Positions 30,849 through 41,998 of a DNA stretch of 64,000 nucleotides are shown here, in pieces. This stretch comes from Ceratothoa steindachneri (lineage: Eukaryota > Arthropoda > Malacostraca > Isopoda > Cymothoidae): positions 48,284,780 through 48,348,779 of the forward strand of contig OZ018338.1 of the NCBI GenBank assembly GCA_963969495.1, given 5' to 3'. The position numbers were made by a program, and so were the translations under genes. The notes under the pieces were generated by a model. It was not told the DNA's origin and did not search any database. It saw nothing but the letters and a program-made list of their open reading frames with translations. Position 1 is the stretch's first letter. The number at the start of each line of letters is the position of its first letter.

Positions 30849-32835
30849 GCCTGGACGGCATATTCCTTCAATGGAATTGCCGTGGACTCCGGGCCAACTG
30901 GAAGGAGCTGCGGAAGCTCGTCTCCTCTCGTTCCCCGTTAGCTCTCTTTTTGCAGGAGACCATGGTGGGCGCGTGCCTCCTGCCCACCCTCCCGGGGTAT
31001 AAGGGTCTTGCGACGCAACCACCGCGGGATGGCCGGGCTGGGAGATGCGTAGTTTACACCCGGCATGATGTCTCCGTTCTTCTCTTGGCTTTATTTACCT
31101 CCTTTCAGGCAGGAGCTGTGCAGCTGCACCTAAATAGGAGGTATACTGTTATTTCCGCGTACATTCCACCGTCAGCCGACTTCGACGCGGTGGACTTCCG
31201 CCGCGTCGTAGCACGGTTGCTGAGGCCCTTTCTCTTGCTCGGATATCTGAACGGTAAACATCCCCTCTGATTAAACCCAGGGGTCAAGTCCTTGCCGACT
31301 TGATGGACGAGCTGGAGATAGGTGTCCTAAATGTGGATGAGTTTACGTATCACTGCCCGAGAACCGTTTCATTTTCCTCTCTTGGTCTATCTTTGTGCTC
31401 TCCTGATGCACAGCCCTATTTTGGGTCGGGGGTGGTCGATGACCTCCATGTTAGTGATCACTTTCCCATTCAAATATCATTTTCTGGGCCGCTGCCGCCC
31501 GAGACCCCGCCCCGGTTGTGCTTGACTGATTTCTCTGTCTCAGTCAAGAATTTAGGTCGGTAGATCAGACCGTTGTTTTTCTCTGGTAACCTCATCGCCA
31601 TGGGCCTAACTACTATTCCTACAACATCTTCCCGATTTGCACGCTGACCACTCCCGTGGTGGTCAGCCGAGTGCGAGACGGCCCTCAAACAAAATCGTTG
31701 TGCATACCTGCGCTATACGCGCCGCCCAAACGAGTTTACTGCCGGTGAATTTCGTCGGGCTAGGGCTAGGTTCCGTTAAATTTCGAAGCCCGCCCGACGC
31801 TCTTCTTGGCCGCCATACGTGTCTTCACTTAACGAAAAGACCCCTTTTATTCAGAGTAAGCTCTCGCAGGCCCCCGCCTCCCATCTCCAGGAGAATGGGA
31901 CCGCAATCTCTGACCCCACGTCCTTGGCGGATTCCTTCACGACCGCTTTCTCCGCATTCTCAAGCCGGGATGCTGCTCCACCAACATTCACTGCGCGTCC
32001 TGATGTCACGGAAGCCCGCCGCTTAGACCTTACCTCCAGAAGCGGAGCACCCTTCAATGACAGGTTTACTCTGAGTGAGTTGCGTTCAGCTCGCGCTTCG
32101 ACACCTGGGTGAGCGAGGCATGTCCTTTTTGTTAGATTTGTTCAACAAGATCTGGGTAGAGGGTATCGTCCCAGATTCCTGGCGAATCGCTACTGTGCTC
32201 GCTTTTCGCAAACCGGGGAGAGATCACTCTACCCCGACCGGTTTCCGCCCAATCTCTCTAACTTCCTGCGTGTGCAAGTTGATGGAGAAATTGGTAAATG
32301 TTAGATTAACCTTTTTTTCTGGACAGCTGAGGCCATCTGTCTTCTGCAAAATGCAAGTTCCACTCCACGTCGGATGCTCTGCTGCGACTAGAAAATGCCG
32401 TCTACGAGGCCTTCCTTGGTAGGCAGCACTACGCCACGTTATTTCGATCTGGAGAAGGCCTATGGTTCCGCATGGCGATAAGGTATCATGAGACTCTCCA
32501 CACGATGGGACGTCTTCAATCTTTATATTTGAATTTTTACGAGATCGTGGATTCCGCGTACGGCCCAATGAGGCAGGAAGAGGGTATCCGCAGTGAAGTG
32601 TCCTCAGTGACACACTCTTTGCCGTGAGCATCAACAGCATCACGTCTGTGCTGCCGGAAGATGCTCTCGCTACCCTCTACGTGGACAACCTTTCGTTATC
32701 TTTTGGCGCGGCCCAGGTGCCAACTCTTGAGCATCGACTCCAAAAACATTGAACCGCGTCTCTCACTATGCTGAATCACATAGGCTTCGGTTTTCTTTGG
32801 CTAAGACTAAGGTGGTGCACTTCTGGCTCCACCCC
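30846..32835 (+). pseudogene. LINE-A ORF2 (EN and RT) of A3, truncated
   Basis: Endonuclease from 'QWNCRGLRANW' (30866) to SDHFP (about 31455), the EN-RT linker, then RT 'GFRPISLTSC' (about 32242) to the Y-V-D-N box (about 32680) and 'FSLAKTKVVHFW' (32792), all with many frameshifts. The frame stops at the A4 junction. Confidence 0.8.
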
Positions 32836-33350
32836 CCCGTAAGGGGCGCGGCGATTTGCCATCCTGGCCTCCGTGCTAACGGGATCCAGCGCTCCGTCCG
32901 GCCCCAGCTTAGCCTCTTCTTCCTTCAAAACACTGGTATTTCCTTACTTTTCATACAACCTCTCCCACAACTTTCTCTGGTCAGCCTCTAATTTCACAGG
33001 GTAGATGCTGACCTCCTTCTCAAGCCAACCGTCCTGGATCGGGGCTGAGGGGGGAGGGGACAATGTTCCCTAACCCCTAAGCTCCGGTTCGGGATGTTTT
33101 TTTTTAACAACCTGCTTCATCCCCACCCATACCTTCCTCACCTTCCTTTTCCTCTCCTCTTCACATTCTATCCATTTTTACGCCGCGTCTAAGGTGGAGC
33201 CGCCATGCCGATGGACTGCCAGGCCACCAGCCGGGAGGGGTGGTCTCAAATGGCGGCGCCTGGCTCTGTCAGGCCTGTAAGCACCTCTTGTAGTGCAGGC
33301 AAATATGAGAGGTGATGAGCGGTTGATACCGTAATAAAATGAGGGTCACC

Positions 33351-35704
33351 ATGCCCAATGATGAGTGTAACAAAAAAAAAAACCTTTAACTCCCCCTATA
33401 TAAACGACGGAGCCGCTCTGGGGCAGCTCCACAGAAAAAATGGAGGTTTCGCCCCTGTGCTTGCGCAGGGAAACCCTCCATATTTCTTCAACCGGAGAGG
33501 AGGCTTACTCCTCTCCTACGCCTACGGGTGAAGGGGACTCTTCCTCACCCCCTTCTCTGGAGGTACTTTCGGGCACCTCCCTATTTCCAGCGGCAGTCCC
33601 TCCTTTTCTTTGTAAGGGGACTGCCAAGAAAGCCGGCAGGCAGCCCATTGCCGACCGCCCCTCGTGTAAGCGGCTTGGTAGGGCAAACCCCCTTAGGGGG
33701 GAGAGGGAAGCCAGGACCCTTCGGTCGCTTCCCTCAAAAGACCTGCTGGCAAGAATATTAAACCTTGCCGGGGTCAAGGCCTTTTGCCTCCCCACAAAAG
33801 ACTGGGAGGGGATGGCCAACTGGAGGCCCCTCCTGTGATAGACATGGTCCTTGAGAAAACCCAGCCTCAGACGGTAGGGCCTCCCATGGGGGGCAATCCG
33901 GGCTCGGCGTTAAGCACTGAACCCGAATCCGCCCCTATGCAAGGTCCTCCTCAAACGGCTGAGGGCTCCAAGGCAGTACAAGGAGGGGAGGGATCTCCTC
34001 TGACCGGTGCCCCTGCGACCACCAGGACCTGGCTGAGGCTGGTCCATCTGGCCTAGGAGCTTCTGTCGGCGGAGGTGAGAAGCGGGTTCATTCCCCGCAC
34101 TCCTCTCATAAAAAGAAGAAAAAACTAAAAAGACTCGGGGGCTCCTCTCCATCCGCGGGGGCTACGGGGTCGGATGGGTCTGCTGCCACTTTGGCAAGCG
34201 ACCAAGCCAAGATCGGCACATCCGGCCCCTCTGCCCCCCCGGGTGCGGAGCCCCTGACTATGACAAAGACGAAAAGTGCACAGGGCGGAGCCTCGATGAC
34301 ATCGGGGCCCCTGATTCATAAGTTACCTGGCGTTTTCGAGCCCGCTGGCTTCAAACTCTTCCTCGTTATTTGCTCCACTGATGGCACCATGTTGGCCAAG
34401 GGCAACATGATCCATCAGAGGAGAGGATTAGCTAGTGCAATTAGTAGAGAGCCGAAGGTGACCCGTTTCTCGGACGGGAGCCTTCTGGCGAATCCCTCCG
34501 AGGCGGCCAAGATAAGTGCTCTTCGGACACTTCATGGCACCCCGGTGAGTGTGACGCCGCACTCTACCATGAACTTTGTGAAAAGAGTAGTTTATGCGAG
34601 GGAACTCGTTGACTACTCCAATGAGGACATCACCCTACAGCTGGCCGACCATGGGGCGGTCAAGGTCGAACGTGTAATGAGAAAACAGGGAGGGGCCTCG
34701 AGACCCACCCCTACACTCTTCGTCACGTTCGACTGTGACGAGCTCCCTGAGTCGGTGCATGCCGGTTGGTACCGTTACCGCGTGAAGGCATTCGTACCAC
34801 TGCCGCGGCGGTACTATTACTGTCACCGCTTCGGCCATACGAATCGTTTTTGTAGACGGGCAAAGTCGGGGTCACCCGAAGTCTGTGTAAATTGCTCCAC
34901 GGCCACATACGATAAGTCCAAATCGTGTGTGGCCAAGTGTGTCAATTGCGGAGAGCCGCACCCCGCTTCTTCGAATCAACGTGGTGCATATCTCATTGAG
35001 AAAGAAATCCTGGCCGTTCAGGCCCAGGATCGACTCTCATTCCGCGAGGCTAAGGACTTGGTCCTGGCGCGCCCGGTTCTGCCTGGGACGTCATATGCCT
35101 CAATAGTTAGAAAGACACCCTCTGCTCCTGGCCCATCCAGTCTAATGAGCACGGTTGTTTACGCGCCCATTCGGAGCCCTTCTGTGAGCTCTACTCAACC
35201 CGGGCACTTCCCTGGTAAAGCTGGCGGCAAAAAGGGTTCACACCCAGCCCCGGCTAAAACCAGGGCTCCCCTCTCTTCCCCCAGCTTTACCGTTTCCCGT
35301 AAGGTGAAACGGCCACGCGCCTCGACCGAGTCGTTAGACTCACAGGAGGCAACACCCCTGAAGATGGTCGCTAGGCCATCTTCCGGGGTTCCTAAAACTG
35401 TCCACCGAAAGGAGGAGGGCAACAAAAAAGCTTCGGCTCCTTCGCCCACGCCCCGAGGGGGAGCGAGTGGCTCGGAAACGGTGGTTCCTCGAAAAGAGGG
35501 CCCCCCGCCTCCGAAGCCGCAACGCCCGCCTAAGGTTTCGAGGCGGAGGGAGGAAAAGACTCGCATGGCGAGCCCAAACTCCCCCAATAAGTCCTCGTAG
35601 GCGACAGCGCCTTCAGCGCACGGGGTTCTGCCCCCGGGAAGCGTACGGACATTCCCGTGAGGGTCTTCAGTTCGAGGAGGGCCCCCGCGTCTCCTCCGAG
35701 CTAG
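33351..35704 (+). pseudogene. LINE-A ORF1 of A4
   Basis: ATG 33351. The N-terminal part is broken by deletions (about 33800 and 34025). The long open part 34191-35600 (469 residues) has the RRM-like region, three knuckles with the first reading Y-Y-C-H-R-F-G-H-T-N-R-F-C, and the basic tail. A TAG at 35598 (from AAG) truncates the tail 35 codons before the family stop at 35702. The third knuckle has lost its last Cys (S-N-Q-R). Confidence 0.85.
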
Positions 35705-38700
35705 GCCTGGAGGGCATATTCCTTCAATGGAATTGCCGTGGACTCCGGGCCAACTGGGAGGAGCTGCGGAGGCTCGTCTCGTCCCGTTCCCCGTTAGCTA
35801 TCTTTTTGCAGGAGACCATGCTAGGCGCGTGCCCCCTGCCCTCCCTCCCGGGGTATAAGGGTCTTGCGACGCAACCACCGCGGGATGGCCGGGCTGGGAG
35901 ATGCGTGGTTTACACCCGGCATGATGTCTCCGTTCTTCCTTTCTCTTTAGATACCCCCTTCCAGGCAGTGGCTGTGCAGCTGCACCTGGATAGGAGGTTT
36001 ACTATCATTTCTGCGTACATTCCACCGTCAGCTGAGTTCGACGCGGGGGACTTCCGCCGCATCGTGGCACGGTTGCCGAGGCCCTATCTCTTGCTTGGAG
36101 ATCTGAACGGCAGGCATCCTCTCTGGGGAGATTACTCCATAAATCCCAGGGGACAAGTCCTTGCCGATCTGCTCGAAGATCTTGAGATGGGTGTCCTAAA
36201 CGTGGATGAGTTTACGCATCACTGTCCGAGAACCGCTTCATTTTCTTGCCTTGACCTATCTTTGTGCTCTTCGGATGCACAGCCTGATTTTGATTGGGGA
36301 GTGGTTGATGACCTCCATGGTAGTGATCACTTTCCCTTTCAAATATCATTTTCAGGGCAACTGCCGCCTGAGATCCCACCTCGGTGGTGCTTGGCGCGGG
36401 CGCAGTGGCCTACATTTCAGGAAATGACTGAATTTTCTATCTCAGTCGAGGAGTTTAAGTCGGTAGATGAGGCCGTTGAGTTCTTCTCCGGCAACCTCAT
36501 CGCCGCGGGCCTGACCACTATTCCTAGGATGTCTGGCCGTTTTGCACGCCGACCACTCCCATGGTGGTCGGCCGAGTGTGAGACGGCCCTCTAAACAGAA
36601 GCGTTATGCCTACATGCGCTATAAGCGCCGCCCGAAAGGATTTCACTGTCGGGGAATTTCGTCGGGCTAGGGCTAGGTTCCGGTATATTTCGAAGCACGC
36701 CCGTCGCTCTTCTTGGCGGGCATACGTGTCTTCACTTAACGGGAAGAACCCTCTAGCAGATGTGTGGAGGTGAGTCAAAAGGATTCGGGGCAAGTTCTCG
36801 CAGGACCCCCCTCCCGTTCTCCAGGAGAATGGGACCGCAATCTCGGACCCCGTGTCCGTGGCGGAATCCTTCGCGACCGCTTTTTCCGCATTCTCTAGCC
36901 GGGATGCTGCTCCGCCAGCATTCAATGCACGTCGTGATGTCGCGGAAGGCCGCCGGCTGGACTTTACCTCCAGAGGCGGAGAACCCTTCAACGACAGGTT
37001 TACTGGGAGCGAGTTGCGCTCCGCTCTCGCTTCGTGCGCGGACACCGCGTATGGTCCGGACGATGTCCCGTACGCCATGCTTCGACACCTGGGTGAGCGA
37101 GGCATGGCCTTTCTGTTAGATTTGTTCAACAGGATCTGGGTGGAGGGTCTTCTCCCAGATTCCTGGCGAATCGCTACTGTGCTCGCCTTTCGCAAACCGG
37201 GGAGAGATCACTCTACTCCGACCGGTTTCCGCCCAATCTCTCTAACCTCTTGCAAGTGCAAGTTGATGGAGAAATTGGTAAATGTTAGACTAGCATATTT
37301 CCTGGACAGCGGAGGCCATCTGCCTTCTGCAGTGCGGCTACCGCAAGTTCCACTCCATGTCGGATGCTCTGCTCCGACTGGAAAATGCCGTCTGCGAGGC
37401 TTTCCTTCCTAGACAGCACTACGCCATGGTCTTTTTCGATCTGGTGAAGGGCCTATGATACCGCATGGCGATACGGTATCATGGAGACTCTCCACACAAT
37501 GGGGGCAAGGGGATGCCTCCCAATGTTTATATCTGAATTTTTGCGAGATCGTCGATTCCGCGTACGGGTGGGGGGAGCCCTCTCCGGCCCAAAGGAGCAG
37601 GAAGAGGGTGCCCCACAGAAAAGTGTCCTCAGTGTCACACTCTTTGCCCTGATCATCAACGGCATCACTTCGGTGCTGCCTGAAGATGTTCTCGCTACGC
37701 TCTACGTGGACGACCTTTCGATCTCTTTTGGCGCGGCCCAGATGCCAACTCTGGAGCGTCGACTCCAACAGGCATTGAACCGCGTCTCTCGCTATGCCGA
37801 AGCGCACAGGTTTCGGTTTTCTTTGGCCAAGACTAAGGTGGTGCATTTCTGCCTCCATCCACGGCTCCACCACGGCCCAGATTTGTTTCTTAATGGGGTG
37901 CGCCTGGATGTGGTTGAGTCGCACCGTTTCCTTGGTCTTGTATTCGACCGACGCCTCACTTGGGAGGCTCATATTCGCAGCCTTATGGTCTCTTGTACCT
38001 GCGCCATGGACATTCTCCGTTCCGTGACGTCCAGCGCTTGGGGCGCTGATAGGGCTACTGCCTTACTTTTTTATCGATCCTTTGTTCGCTCGAAGCTCGA
38101 CTACGGATGCGAGTTTTATGCATCCGCAGCCGAGCATTTATTGTGGAAGGTGTATTCGATCCACCACACCGGCCTTCGCCTTGTGACCGGTGCCTTCCGC
38201 ACTTCCCCCATTGAGAGCCTGTTGGTCGATTATGGGGAGATGCCACTCGCTCTGCGCCGTGTGCAGTGCATCACTCTCCTGTACGCGCGAGCCCGGCGCC
38301 TCCCTCAGTCGCCAACAGCTCTTACTGCATCCGCAGCTGATCTCGATGGTGCCTATGCCGCCGAGAGACGCCAGTCATACCCTAAGCCCTTTGGGTTTAG
38401 GGCCAGGAAACTCCTTCGAGAGCTAGATATAGCTCTCGGGCCGGTGGCGCCCCTGGTTCTGCCTAGGACGCCACCCTGGAGGGTACCACATTTGGCTATT
38501 TGTCGCCACACCTCTGCTCCCAAAGCTTGTACTGCGCCGGGAGTATTGCGTTCGACCTTTTTGGAGCATACATCTTGTCACGCTGGAACCGTGCCAGTGT
38601 ATACGGATGGCTCCAAGTCCCAAGAGGGGGTCGGCTTCCACGCCGTATCCTCTCTGTTTGAAGTCAGCGGGGCTCTACCAGGCGCTGCGTCTGTCTTCAC

Positions 38701-39405
38701 GGCCGAGCTGGTGGCAATATACCACTCGGTAGGGGAGATTACGCGACGTGCCCGGTTCGGAGACCGGATTGTGATCTATAGCGACTCACAAAGTGCCCTG
38801 AGTGCTCTCGGGTCATTGGAATCTCCGCATCCCCTGGTTCGCGATATCCGTGAGGCCACGGTTTTGGCGAGCCGGGCAGATGTCGAGATTATCTTATGCT
38901 GAGTTCCTGGACATGTAGGAATTGCGGGGAATGAGCGCGCCAAAGAGTCCGCGAGGACTCTGCGACCGGACCAGCGTTTCGCTCTTCTTCACACCGACTA
39001 CATGGCAGAAATACGGGCAGCTCTTCCGACTGCTTGGCAAAGAAGATGGGAGACGGTCGATGGGAACTTAAAGTTGCGTGCCATTGCGCCGCAACTGTTT
39101 CCATGGACCTATCCCCCAATGCCGCGGCGGCTTCAGGTTGCTTTCTGTCGTCTCCGAATCGGGCACACTCGTGTGACGCATCGCTATTTGATGCAGCGCT
39201 CGCCGGCGCCCTATTGCAACGACTGCGTCGTCACATTCTGGTCGAATGTCCCAGTCTGGGTGATCTTCGCGCATGACACCTGTCCCGGTACCGGGATGGG
39301 CGGGGTCGCTACCGCCTGTCCCTTGTACTCGGGATGAGTGCGTGCACATCGACTGGTGGACTTGTTGACTTTTGGGGGAAGGCCGGCCTTCTCCGTATTA
39401 TTTAA
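35702..39405 (+). pseudogene. LINE-A ORF2 (EN-RT-RNase H) of A4, longest coding remnant
   Basis: The EN frame is open from 35467 to 36594 with QWNC, GDLN (36099-36110) and SDHFP, so the nuclease active-site motifs look intact. A frameshift falls at 36590. RT is in 36852-37412, and after a 2-nt loss at about 37328 (shared with A1) and a frameshift at 37450 the frame 37481-38902 contains the RT core with intact Y-V-D-D (about 37705) and RNase H YTDGS, FTAEL and YSDSQSA. TGG to TGA at 38900 stops it before WVPGHVG. A deletion near 39232 affects the Cys/His tail. The family stop is TAA 39403-39405. Confidence 0.88.
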
Positions 39406-39484
39406 GCAGGGTTTGTTTTTTTTGTTTTGTTTTGTTTTTTGCATTTGTTTTTTTTTTCCTTTAGGTTGCACGCTCCTGCGCCGG

Positions 39485-39550
39485 TCGATGGGAACTTAAA
39501 GTTGCGTGCCATTGCGCCGCAACTGTTTCCATGGACCTATCCCCCAATGC
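39485..39550 (+). repeat. 66-bp duplicate of ORF2 sequence in A4 3' UTR
   Basis: Identical to 39057-39122 of the same copy, including two bases private to A4. It replaces about 25 bp of the 3' UTR present in A2 and A8. Confidence 0.9.
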
Positions 39551-39698
39551 TTGCTTCCTTTCCCCCATTTGGGGGGTTTTTTTCGTCTCTTTAATTTTAT
39601 TTTAAAGTAGCCTAGAACTAGGCCAGTTTTAATACGGCGACTGATGCCCTAGTAGGCAGTCGCCAGATGAGCTCTTAAATTTTTTTTTTTTTAAAATA

Positions 39699-40537
39699 GC
39701 GATATCCGAGACGCCACGGTTTTGGCAAGCCGGTGGATGTCGAAATTATCTTCTGCTGGGTTCCTGGATATGTAGGAATTGTGGGGAATGAGGGCACCAA
39801 AGAGTCAGCGAGGACTGGGCTACCAGACCAACGTTTTCGCTCTTCCTCACACCAATTACATGGCAGGAATATGGGCAGCTCTTCGGGCTGCTTGGCAAAG
39901 AAGATGGGAGACATTCGAGGAGAACTTAAATTTGCGTGCCATTGCGCCACGCCTGTTCCCATGGACCTACCACCCATTGCGCGACGGCTTCAGGCTGCTT
40001 TCTGTTGCCTCCCAATTTGACACACTCGCGGGACGCACCGCCATTTGATGGAGCGCTCTCCTCCGCCCTACTGTAAAGACTGCGTTGTTTCCCAGACTGT
40101 TCTGCACATTCTTGTTGAATGTCCCAATCTGGGCGATTTTCGCCCACGTTACCTCTCCCGGTACCTGGACGAGCGGGGTTGCTACCGCTTGTCCCTTGTA
40201 CTCGGGACGAGTTCGTACACACTGACTTGTGGACCCTATGACTTTTTGGAGGAGCCCGGCCTCCTCCCCTTTATTTGACTTTTGTTGGCTTTTTTTTGTA
40301 GGTTGCATGTTCCTGCCCCGCGGGGGAGGCAGGCTACCTCCGACGCCGGAGCGCGCCTCCTTCTTGCTTTGTTTCTTGTTTTGTTTTTTTAGCTTTGTTA
40401 TTTGTTATTTACATATTGTTATTTTGTTTGTTTTTGTTACATTTTTGTTACTTGTTTCTTAATATACCCTAGTAGTAGGCTGTGTCGTGTACGGCGTCGT
40501 ATGCCCAAGCAGGCAGTAGCCAGATGGCCTCCCTAAT
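39699..40537 (+). mobile_element. LINE-A fragment A5 (RNase H to 3' end, third 3'-UTR type)
   Basis: Starts in RNase H ('gatatccgagacgccacgg'), passes WVPGYVGI and the C-X2-C...HILVECP tail to TGA at about 40276, then a 3' UTR with 'ccctagtagtagg' and 'ggcgtcgtatgcccaagcaggcagtagcc', a diverged form of the terminal hairpins. It directly follows A4 and may be the severed 3' end of A3, with about 1 kb lost. Confidence 0.8.
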
Positions 40538-40699
40538 TTGCGGTCGATTTGTTCTCGTTCTAATCGGCGCACAGAAACGTCCTAGATGTATGGACTTATT
40601 ACGTGTTTCATTTTACATTCTCTTCCTGAATGTTTTGGCTCTTCCTCTTATAATTTTGAATTGTGCCTTTTCTAATAGGTCTCTTTAATCTATCTTCAG
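40538..40699 (+). other. EFR3 intron 4, last 160 bp
   Basis: Unique sequence leading to the acceptor 'tctatcttcag'. Intron 4 totals 19.9 kb, over 90% of it LINE-A. Confidence 0.7.
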
Positions 40700-40852
40700 A
40701 GGCAATTCGGAGAGGAGGTGACGTTCGAATCGTTGAAGAAAGTGCTATCGGAAAACCAAGAACAGCTACGCAAATTAGAAGAGGAGAAGAGAAAGCAACT
40801 CACAGACGTCTTCATGGCAGAGTCTTTCGAAGTGCTCGTGGCTAAATTGCAG
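40700..40852 (+). CDS. EFR3: EFR3 homologue, internal exon
   Basis: Fifty-one codons, phase 0 at both ends, after 'atcttcag' and before 'ttgcag|gtcaga'. 'EEVTFESLKKVLSENQ' matches 'EEITFEALKKAIDTSG' of EFR3A, and 'EEEKRKQL...F' followed by 'ESFEVLVAKLQ' matches 'EKEKRRLVIEKFQKAPFEEIAAQ'. The segment is predicted helical and highly charged. This is one of the clearest EFR3 matches in the window. Confidence 0.88.
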
Positions 40853-41077
40853 GTCAGAAGAATTGTTGGTCCTTTTCATTTCTTGGAACGCTTTCCCTAG
40901 CTCTCTGTAACCAAGATCAGCTCTAATTCGGGGCAATAGTTCTCTCTTCTCCTGTGGCTCTGAATTTTGTCTCTCGAAAAAATAAAATAAGACCAACCCG
41001 CAGGCGAATGAAAACCCCGCTAAGCTCACCACATGAAAGAGAACGTTGCTCAGAGACGCTCACTGAGATGATGCCCG

Positions 41078-41315
41078 ACCTCTTCGAGCCCGCTAGCTTC
41101 AAATAGTTCCTAGTTATTTGTGGCATAAAACAAGGATGTCTGAAATAATTAAAGTAGGGTCTCTCGGATCTCGGACGGAAACCTTTTAATTAATATAGCC
41201 AAACTAAGTGGTCTCCATACATGGCACACCTGTGCAGGTGACTCTGCACCTTTCCATAAACTTTGTATATGGGGAACTGCTAAACTGAAGACTTAGCTGA
41301 CCAAATAGGGGGGGG
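41078..41315 (+). mobile_element. LINE-A ORF1 fragment A12
   Basis: 'ttcgagcccgctagcttcaaa' and 'cttcctagttatttgtgg'-like sequence, then 'catggcacacctgtgcaggtgactctgcacc', correspond to the RRM-like part of ORF1 (7960-8230 in A1). It is degenerate, in sense orientation, with no terminal structures. Confidence 0.65.
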
Positions 41316-41998
41316 GGGGTCTTAATCGAGGATGGCATGGCAGGCTCGGGTCTCTACACCCACTCCACCTCTCAGGCCCTGCAAGGGCCATGTGTAGCTT
41401 GTTACACTTAGTACCTGGAGGAGCTGCACATCCTCCTGGTCTGAGTGCAAATTAGGGGAGCCCCATCACTGGGCTGATATATAAACTGACCCTCTCCCTC
41501 TATCGGATCTTTTCCTCAGGGGTTGTTCCCAGAGAGACTCTGGTCTTCTCGTGGCGAGGGGTGTCAGCCCTGGGCCCCTTAGGGGTCCCATGGTGCTGCC
41601 AACAAGACTTAACATGCCCCTCTTTCTTTCCTCCCCTATTACGTTCTTCCACTGCCCTTTATATCCCCCTCTTCCTTCACCTATCTAGTGGCCCTTATAG
41701 ATACCCGACCTCTGCTCGTCTTATGGACTGATTCCGAATTGTTCTTTCATGAAGGTGGAAGAGGCTGGGCATCTCCACCGCCTTTGTCTACCGAATGCCC
41801 AAGGAGAAACCCATCGTTGGTCCCTTTTCTCTGTGCGTAGGAGAACTCGGGCAGCCTCAAGTTTCTAAAGATGGTGTGGTGGATCCGTATCCATTCTCCA
41901 CGAAGACATACCGGACGTAACTGATTGTAGAGTTGCAGTATTGCCGGGCCCTTGTGGGGAGTCCCGAGGGAGAATGCGAAGTTTTTTTTCTTTTTGCA

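Larger units (their letters stand above)
28594..32835 (+). mobile_element. LINE-A copy A3, diverged subfamily, 5'-truncated, cut by A4
   Basis: Starts at 'ggtcaccatacccaatgatga', the ORF1 start region with ATG changed to ATA (28603). ORF1 runs to TAG at about 30846. ORF2 endonuclease and RT follow to 32835, where the sequence switches to the 5' end of A4 inside the RT region. Many small deletions are present. The EN motif reads GYLN (about 31245) and the RT box reads Y-V-D-N (about 32680). Its 3' part may be A5, right of A4. Confidence 0.85.
32836..39679 (+). mobile_element. LINE-A copy A4, full length, nested in A3
   Basis: Begins with the family 5' terminus 'cccgtaaggggcgcgg'. Leader to 33350, ORF1 33351-35704, ORF2 about 35702-39405, long-type 3' UTR 39406-39676 with terminal hairpins. 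The usual poly(A) is short, and a T run follows (39680-39692). It lies within the RT region of A3, in the same direction. Its 3' UTR has a 66-bp patch copied from its own ORF2 (39485-39550). No target duplication was found. Confidence 0.9.
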
